Positions 6,729 through 10,006 of a DNA stretch of 10,006 nucleotides are shown in pieces. The DNA is taken from positions 1 to 10,006 of the forward strand of contig JBEKFZ010000133.1 of assembly GCA_050013075.1 (NCBI GenBank), in the 5' to 3' direction. A model generated the notes under the pieces. It saw nothing but the letters and a program-made list of their open reading frames with translations, did not search any database and was not told the DNA's origin. Origin of the DNA: JBEKIK01 sp050013075 (lineage in GTDB: Bacteria > Planctomycetota > Planctomycetia > Pirellulales > Thermoguttaceae). Made by a program: the position numbers and the translations under genes. Numbering within the stretch: the stretch's first letter is position 1; every line of letters starts with the position of its first letter.

Positions 6729-7123
6729 GTTATCTGTTGGATACCAATATTTGTTCCGCTCATTTTCGTAGGCCGGCCGGCTTGGCACATCGTTTCTTTC
6801 AATATTCAGGGAGATTATACATTCCGACTATCGTTCTGGCAGAATTATATTCTGGAGCGTATCATCATCCAAATCCCGATCCTTTGTTGATTGAAATTGA
6901 AGAATTTCTCGAAGATGTCGAAATCTTGGTATTCGATCAAACATGCGCCAAAAAGTTTGGAATCATTCGTGGAAATTTATTACGGCAAGGAATCTCTATA
7001 AGCGCGGCTGACCTGATAATTGCTTCGATAGCTTTGACAAATGATCTTACATTGGTAACCCACAATGTTTCGGATTTTCAGTATATTCCTGATCTTCATC
7101 TGGAAGATTGGCTGACTGCTTAA
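6725..7123 (+). CDS. vapC: PIN-domain toxin (VapC family ribonuclease)
   Basis: The 132-residue protein is a full-length PIN domain. It opens with MSYLLDTN and has the expected acidic metal-binding residues D6, E40 (VLAELYSG), D96 (SAADLIIA) and D117 (THNVSDF). VapC toxins are Mg2+-dependent endoribonucleases that cut tRNA or rRNA and stop translation until bound by their antitoxin. The ATG overlaps the antitoxin stop by 4 nt, and AGGAGG (6715-6720) lies 4 nt before it, inside the antitoxin gene. All four acidic residues are present, so the toxin looks intact. Its codons are AT-richer than those of cimA or ybaK, in line with an acquired module. Confidence 0.93.
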   Translation: MSYLLDTNICSAHFRRPAGLAHRFFQYSGRLYIPTIVLAELYSGAYHHPNPDPLLIEIEEFLEDVEILVFDQTCAKKFGIIRGNLLRQGISISAADLIIASIALTNDLTLVTHNVSDFQYIPDLHLEDWLTA

Positions 7124-7153
7124 TTGAAGTTTCGTGATTTAAGCTGCCGAACC

Positions 7154-7627
7154 ATGAAAACCAACGCCACGCGGATTCTGGATAAGCTGGGGATCGAGTA
7201 CGAAACGCGTTCGTACGCCGTCGATCCCGACGACCTGGGAGCCGCGAAAGTCGCCGCGGGAATTGGGCTGCCGATTGAAAGGGTGTTTAAAACCCTGGTC
7301 GCGCGGGGCGATAAGGGCGGGGTGCTGTTGGCCGTTGTCCCCGGCGATGCCGAAGCGGATCTCAAGTCGCTTGCCCGGTTGTCGGAAAATAAGCGCGTGG
7401 AAATGGTGCATCTAAGCGAAGTGCAGCCGCTTACGGGCTATATTCGCGGCGGAGTGACCGCGCTGGCCTGCAAAAAGGATTATCCGGTGTTTGTCGATAT
7501 AAGCATGGAACAGTTCGACACGATTGCCGTTTCGGCGGGAATGCGCGGACTGCAAATCCTGCTTGCGCCAAGGGATTATATCCGAGCGGTGAAAACGACC
7601 GTCGGACAAATAACCAGATCAAAATGA
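7154..7627 (+). CDS. ybaK: YbaK/EbsC family aminoacyl-tRNA deacylase
   Basis: The 157-residue protein aligns over its full length with YbaK-type Cys-tRNA(Pro)/Cys-tRNA(Cys) deacylases, free-standing proteins that hydrolyse misacylated tRNA made by prolyl-tRNA synthetase. The key lysine falls at K46 in VFKTLV, the same position as the essential lysine in E. coli YbaK. The conserved glycine segment reads GYIRGGVTALACKK rather than the more usual GG(C)SPxGxKK. I chose ATG 7154. An in-frame TTG at 7124 directly abuts the vapC stop but adds a non-family extension. There is no strong Shine-Dalgarno. It may be transcribed from the toxin-antitoxin promoter by read-through, since no terminator is visible after vapC. 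The specificity (Cys, Ala or another amino acid) cannot be read from the sequence. Confidence 0.88.
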   Translation: MKTNATRILDKLGIEYETRSYAVDPDDLGAAKVAAGIGLPIERVFKTLVARGDKGGVLLAVVPGDAEADLKSLARLSENKRVEMVHLSEVQPLTGYIRGGVTALACKKDYPVFVDISMEQFDTIAVSAGMRGLQILLAPRDYIRAVKTTVGQITRSK

Positions 7628-7647
7628 TCCGAGGACACGTCATAAAA

Positions 7648-7761
7648 TCTCGCAAAGACGCAGAGACGCAAAGAGGGAACATTAATCAATCGGATTTTCA
7701 TGAAGAGTAATTAGTGACAATTATATTGTCGATATCTTTGCATCTTTGCGGCTTTGCGAGA
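7648..7761. repeat. long inverted repeat of the TCTCGCAAAGACGCAAAG family
   Basis: The arms 7648-7673 and 7736-7761 match as inverted copies at 23 of 26 positions, separated by 62 nt. The motif belongs to a dispersed intergenic repeat family seen in many bacterial genomes. Between the arms lies GACAAT-TAT-ATTGTC (7716-7730). It is probably a mobile or REP-like element rather than a terminator, as it lacks a T-tract beside a compact stem. Confidence 0.7.
7716..7730. promoter_or_regulatory. operator-like palindrome
   Basis: GACAAT and ATTGTC are perfect inverted hexamers around TAT. The size and AT-rich centre suit a dimeric repressor site. It lies inside the larger inverted repeat and 73 nt before the Nudix gene. 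Function is inferred only. Confidence 0.25.
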
Positions 7762-7802
7762 AATGATTTATTTATATTGTAATCCGAAACGAATAATGAA
7801 AA

Positions 7803-8336
7803 ATGAATAACGAAACTGAACGTCGAATTCTGGCAGAGGGGAAATACGTGCGGCTGGTCGCGCGGGGACGTTGGGAATGGGCCGAACGCACGAACACCTC
7901 GGGAGCAGTGGTAATTCTAGCCCTCACGTCCGACCGCCGAATGGTGATGATCGAGGAATATCGCCGCCCTTTGGACGCCCGGGTGGTGGAACTTCCGGCC
8001 GGCCTGGTCGGCGACAAACCGGGCACGGGCGAGGAAGATTTGATCGAGGCCGCCAAGCGCGAACTGTTGGAAGAAGCCGGTTGCGTTTCCGATCGCTGGC
8101 GACATCTTACCGAAGGCCCCAGTTCGCCGGGCCTGACCAACGAACGCTATACCATGTATCTTGCCTTGGATGCAAGGAAGGTAAGCGACGGCGGCGGCGA
8201 TGAGTCGGAAGACATTCACGTCCGCCTGGTTCCTTTGGATCAGGTCGAACAATGGCTCGATGAGCAACGCCGGGGAGGATTGCTCGTCGATCCCAAGGTT
8301 TATGCGGCCTTGTATTTCGCCGCAAAGTCGTTCTGA
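7803..8336 (+). CDS. Nudix hydrolase, probable ADP-ribose pyrophosphatase
   Basis: The 177-residue protein carries a Nudix box ending in RELLEEAG (86-93), with the preceding ELPAGLVG (63-70) typical of ADP-sugar pyrophosphatases that hydrolyse ADP-ribose to AMP and ribose 5-phosphate. The spacing between the box glycine and the first glutamate is a few residues longer than the strict consensus, as in some ADPRase-like members. The N-terminal strand region (about 15-55), containing EEYRRPLDARVVELPAG, matches the dimeric ADP-ribose pyrophosphatase layout. Substrate preference cannot be read with certainty; another nucleotide sugar is possible. There is no clear Shine-Dalgarno before ATG 7803. 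A tiny out-of-frame ATG run at 7797 overlaps the start. It converges on the superoxide dismutase gene, 58 bp away. Confidence 0.88.
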   Translation: MNNETERRILAEGKYVRLVARGRWEWAERTNTSGAVVILALTSDRRMVMIEEYRRPLDARVVELPAGLVGDKPGTGEEDLIEAAKRELLEEAGCVSDRWRHLTEGPSSPGLTNERYTMYLALDARKVSDGGGDESEDIHVRLVPLDQVEQWLDEQRRGGLLVDPKVYAALYFAAKSF

Positions 8337-8394
8337 GCAAAGCGAAGCCGATTTGATCTTTGCGATTGTCAATTTGCAATATAAAAGATACTAA

Positions 8395-9003
8395 TTAACC
8401 GCCTGTTTGAAAGCGTTCTTCGGCCCGATCCCAATCGACCACGCGCCACCAGGCTTCGACGGCGTCGCTTCGCCGGTTCTGGTGTTTCAGATAATAAGCA
8501 TGTTCCCAAACGTCGAAGGCCAAAATCGCTCTGCGGCCGAACATCCAGGGGTTGTCGTTGCCGGGCGTGGTTTCGATTAACAAATTTCCCGCCCCATCGC
8601 GGCTCAGCCAGACCCAGCCGCTGTCGAAAACGTCCAACACTGCTTGGGCAAACCGCTGCCGAAATTGCTCGTGGCCGCCGAACGTCGCGTCGATGGCCGC
8701 GGCCAGCGCGCCCCGGGGATTCCCGCCTTCGTTCGGACCGATGCCCGTGAAAAACCACGTATGACACGCATCGCCGCCGGCATTGTTGCGCACCACAGTG
8801 CGAATTTCTTCGGGTATCTTGTCGAGCGATCGGACCAATTCCAATACGCTTAGCGATTGAAGAGCCGGATATTTTTCTAAAGCGGCATTGAGATTATCGA
8901 CGTACAATTTATGATGTTTGCCATGATGGATTTCGATCGTCCGCGCGTCGATATATGGCTCAAGAACATTGTACGAATACGGCAACCGGAGCAAATTGAA
9001 CAT
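8395..9003 (-). CDS. Fe/Mn-family superoxide dismutase
   Basis: The 202-residue product disproportionates superoxide. Metal ligands are H26 (EIHHGKHH), H81 (DACHTWF), D164 and H168 (DVWEHAYY), with active-site Y34 and H30 present. It has no signal peptide, so it is likely cytoplasmic. Two second-shell positions depart from the usual pattern. The Asn of the usual N-H ligand pair is Cys80. The position that is Gln in MnSOD (NQD) or Ala-Gly in FeSOD reads GND, with Asn149. The Gly-type residue at the FeSOD Gln69 position makes it closer to the Mn type, but metal use cannot be decided. It diverges from ndk across an AT-rich gap and has no strong Shine-Dalgarno. Confidence 0.93.
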   Translation of the reverse strand: MFNLLRLPYSYNVLEPYIDARTIEIHHGKHHKLYVDNLNAALEKYPALQSLSVLELVRSLDKIPEEIRTVVRNNAGGDACHTWFFTGIGPNEGGNPRGALAAAIDATFGGHEQFRQRFAQAVLDVFDSGWVWLSRDGAGNLLIETTPGNDNPWMFGRRAILAFDVWEHAYYLKHQNRRSDAVEAWWRVVDWDRAEERFQTGG

Positions 9004-9057
9004 AGTCTTTACTAATCATACGATGCGTAACTGCCCACGAGTGTGGTTGAACAATTA

Positions 9058-9086
9058 ATTCTATATATTTTCACGTCTGCTGCTAA
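9058..9086 (-). promoter_or_regulatory. candidate promoter of the superoxide dismutase gene
   Basis: Read on the minus strand, TTAGCA (9086-9081) and TAGAAT (9063-9058) are separated by 17 nt and match the -35 and -10 consensus at four and five of six positions. Transcription would start about 48 nt before the gene. Confidence 0.35.
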
Positions 9087-9209
9087 CCCTGCGTATTAAG
9101 AGAGAATTCCCCCCCAGGTTTAATGGGCTTTCGTGGAATCACATCTTCCTATTATTTGCATATTGTTATTATGTTTTAAAGGAAATTTCCCCCTAAATGA
9201 CGAGTCCTC

Positions 9210-9238
9210 TTTTCACTGTTGGATGGATTGTTTAAAAT
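9210..9238 (+). promoter_or_regulatory. candidate ndk promoter
   Basis: TTTTCA (9210-9215) and TAAAAT (9233-9238) have a 17-nt spacer and match the consensus at four and five of six positions. Transcription would start near 9245, giving a 5' leader of about 40 nt. Confidence 0.35.
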
Positions 9239-9286
9239 CTGACCCATGGTTTACCTGAATAATCCTCTACTTTAGGAAAAAATGCC

Positions 9287-9748
9287 ATGGAGCGGACACT
9301 TGTACTGCTTAAACCGGATTGCGTCCAGCGGCGGTTGATGGGACGTACGATCAGCCGGTTTGAAGAAAAAGGCCTAAACATTGTGGCCATGAAACTGATG
9401 CGGGTTACGCAGGAATTGGCCCGTCGTCACTATGCCGAACACGTGAAAAAGAACTGGTATCCGCAACTCGAGGCCTTTATCACCGCCTCGCCGGTGGTGG
9501 CCATGATCGTCGAGGGCCCGGAGGCCGTCCGCGTGCTCCGCGAAATGGTCGGGGCCACAAACGGCTTGGAGGCCGCGCCGGGCACGATCCGCGGCGACTT
9601 CGGCACCAGCCAGCAAATGAATCTCCTTCACGCCTCGGACGGACCGGAAGCGGCAAGCCGGGAAATGGAAATTTTCTTCACCCCCGGCGAAATCCACGCC
9701 TACGACCCCACCATCCGCCCCTGGCTCCGCTCGGCTGAAGAAATTTAG
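9287..9748 (+). CDS. ndk: nucleoside-diphosphate kinase
   Basis: The 153-residue enzyme passes the gamma phosphate of ATP to nucleoside diphosphates through a phosphohistidine. The phosphorylated histidine is H115 in NLLHASDGPEAA, equivalent to NLIHGSDSxExA in the family. Lys9 in LLKPD and the GTIRGDFG segment (99-106) are also conserved. The usual GATNPLEA reads GATNGLEA. The length is at the upper end of the normal bacterial range (about 140-150). AGGA at 9274-9277 lies 9 nt before the ATG. An earlier ATG at 9282 is out of frame. It is a stand-alone gene facing away from sod; a REP-like repeat and perhaps a weak terminator follow. Confidence 0.96.
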   Translation: MERTLVLLKPDCVQRRLMGRTISRFEEKGLNIVAMKLMRVTQELARRHYAEHVKKNWYPQLEAFITASPVVAMIVEGPEAVRVLREMVGATNGLEAAPGTIRGDFGTSQQMNLLHASDGPEAASREMEIFFTPGEIHAYDPTIRPWLRSAEEI

Positions 9749-9762
9749 GGTTTCTAAAAATA

Positions 9763-9803
9763 CTCCCCTCGCCCGCTCGCGGGAGAGGGGTCGGGGGTGA
9801 GGG
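9763..9803. repeat. dispersed GC-rich palindrome (REP-like), copy 2
   Basis: CCCCTCGCCCGC and GCGGGAGAGGGG pair with one mismatch around a short loop, and GGGGGTGAGGG follows. It is the inverted-orientation relative of the element at 1008-1042. It lies 15 nt past the ndk stop and lacks a T-tract, so I call it a repeat, not a terminator. Confidence 0.65.
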
Positions 9804-9856
9804 TTGTTGGGTATTGTTAGATTACTTCTCAGTATTGTGACACTGCCCAATGTAAT

Positions 9857-9884
9857 CGGCAGGCCGTATGCCGGCGGCGTTTTT
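9857..9884 (+). terminator. weak terminator candidate after ndk
   Basis: CGGCA (9857-9861) pairs with TGCCG (9869-9873). After a 6-nt gap comes a run of five T's (9880-9884). The stem is short and the gap is unfavourable, so this is a tentative call. Confidence 0.25.
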
Positions 9885-9928
9885 AATTCATTCTTCGTAA
9901 TCTGAACTTTCGCAGGTTTTCGCGCTGT

Positions 9929-10006
9929 TCAAACAGCGAGATTTAGGTAATTTTCCAATTGTTGAATCAATTCATACAGGTCGGCTTTGGTGGCCGAGTT
10001 GATGGT
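9929..10006 (-). CDS. C-terminal end of a gene cut by the window edge
   Basis: Reading leftwards from the window edge, 25 codons lead to a TGA at 9931-9929. They include KADLYELIQQLENYLNLAV, a leucine-rich amphipathic helix. The frame is open to the edge and the composition is protein-like. The stop codon sits in a perfect palindrome, CGCTGTT-CA-AACAGCG (9923-9938). The family cannot be recognised from so little sequence. It could be chance, but its orientation and the long AT-containing tail gap after ndk fit a convergent gene. Confidence 0.5.
   Translation of the reverse strand, partial: TINSATKADLYELIQQLENYLNLAV

Larger units (their letters stand above)
9004..9286. other. AT-rich divergent intergenic region (sod/ndk)
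   Basis: No gene is visible. It holds the candidate promoters for both flanking genes, a perfect GGAAATTTCC palindrome at 9181-9190, and a run of seven C's after GAATT at about 9106-9117. I see no structured RNA beyond this. Confidence 0.5.

Noticed and set aside
7124..7153. TTG start for the ybaK-like gene directly abutting the vapC stop
   Set aside because: The extra ten residues are not family-like, while ATG 7154 places the essential lysine at position 46 as in E. coli YbaK.
8321..8364. CGCAAAG/CTTTGCG stem as a bidirectional terminator between the Nudix and superoxide dismutase genes
   Set aside because: A 7-bp stem with a 30-nt loop and no adjacent T-tract on either strand is not convincing; it may be a fragment of the CGCAAAG repeat family.

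Overview
The window looks like chromosome from a planctomycete-type bacterium (Pirellulales-like is my best guess). That placement is inference. It rests on moderately GC-rich genes with weak or variable Shine-Dalgarno signals, large intergenic gaps full of dispersed palindromic repeats, a roughly 1100-residue ValS with a four-cysteine insertion, and a citramalate-synthase-type LeuA homologue. No rRNA, tRNA, CRISPR array or insertion sequence was found.

Layout. Bases 1-960 are gene-poor and decayed: the end of an unrecognised reading frame (100-270), then a frameshifted antitoxin-like relic (349-442) whose start sits on an 11-nt-periodic ATGTCAT triplet repeat. Bases 963-1240 form the most interesting element. 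A TTGACA-N17-TAGATT promoter is followed by a 29-codon leader peptide with a Val-Val-Val-Val-Ile-Ile-Ile run, and then by two mutually exclusive hairpins, the second being a strong intrinsic terminator. This has the full architecture of a ribosome-mediated transcription attenuator. Downstream on the same strand are cimA (citramalate synthase, isoleucine precursor pathway; 1399-2991) and valS (valyl-tRNA synthetase; 3141-6443). The leader's Val and Ile codons therefore match the functions of the genes it precedes.

Bases 6452-7123 hold a VapBC-type toxin-antitoxin pair with its own extended -10 promoter, inserted between valS and a YbaK-family aminoacyl-tRNA deacylase gene (7154-7627). The last part of valS and the toxin-antitoxin region are clearly AT-richer than the body of valS. 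A long imperfect inverted repeat (7648-7761) precedes a Nudix hydrolase gene (7803-8336). An Fe/Mn superoxide dismutase gene on the minus strand (8395-9003) converges on it. After a 283-bp AT-rich divergent intergenic region comes ndk (9287-9748), then another copy of the dispersed GC-rich palindrome. The C-terminal end of a minus-strand gene runs off the right edge (9929-10006).

How the genes fit together. cimA supplies citramalate for 2-oxobutyrate and isoleucine, using enzymes shared with valine synthesis. ValS charges tRNA-Val, and YbaK-type proteins clear misacylated tRNA. The left half is thus centred on branched-chain amino acid supply and tRNA charging, plausibly under one Val/Ile-sensing leader. 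The right half (Nudix, SOD, Ndk) is nucleotide and oxidative housekeeping with no clear operon link.
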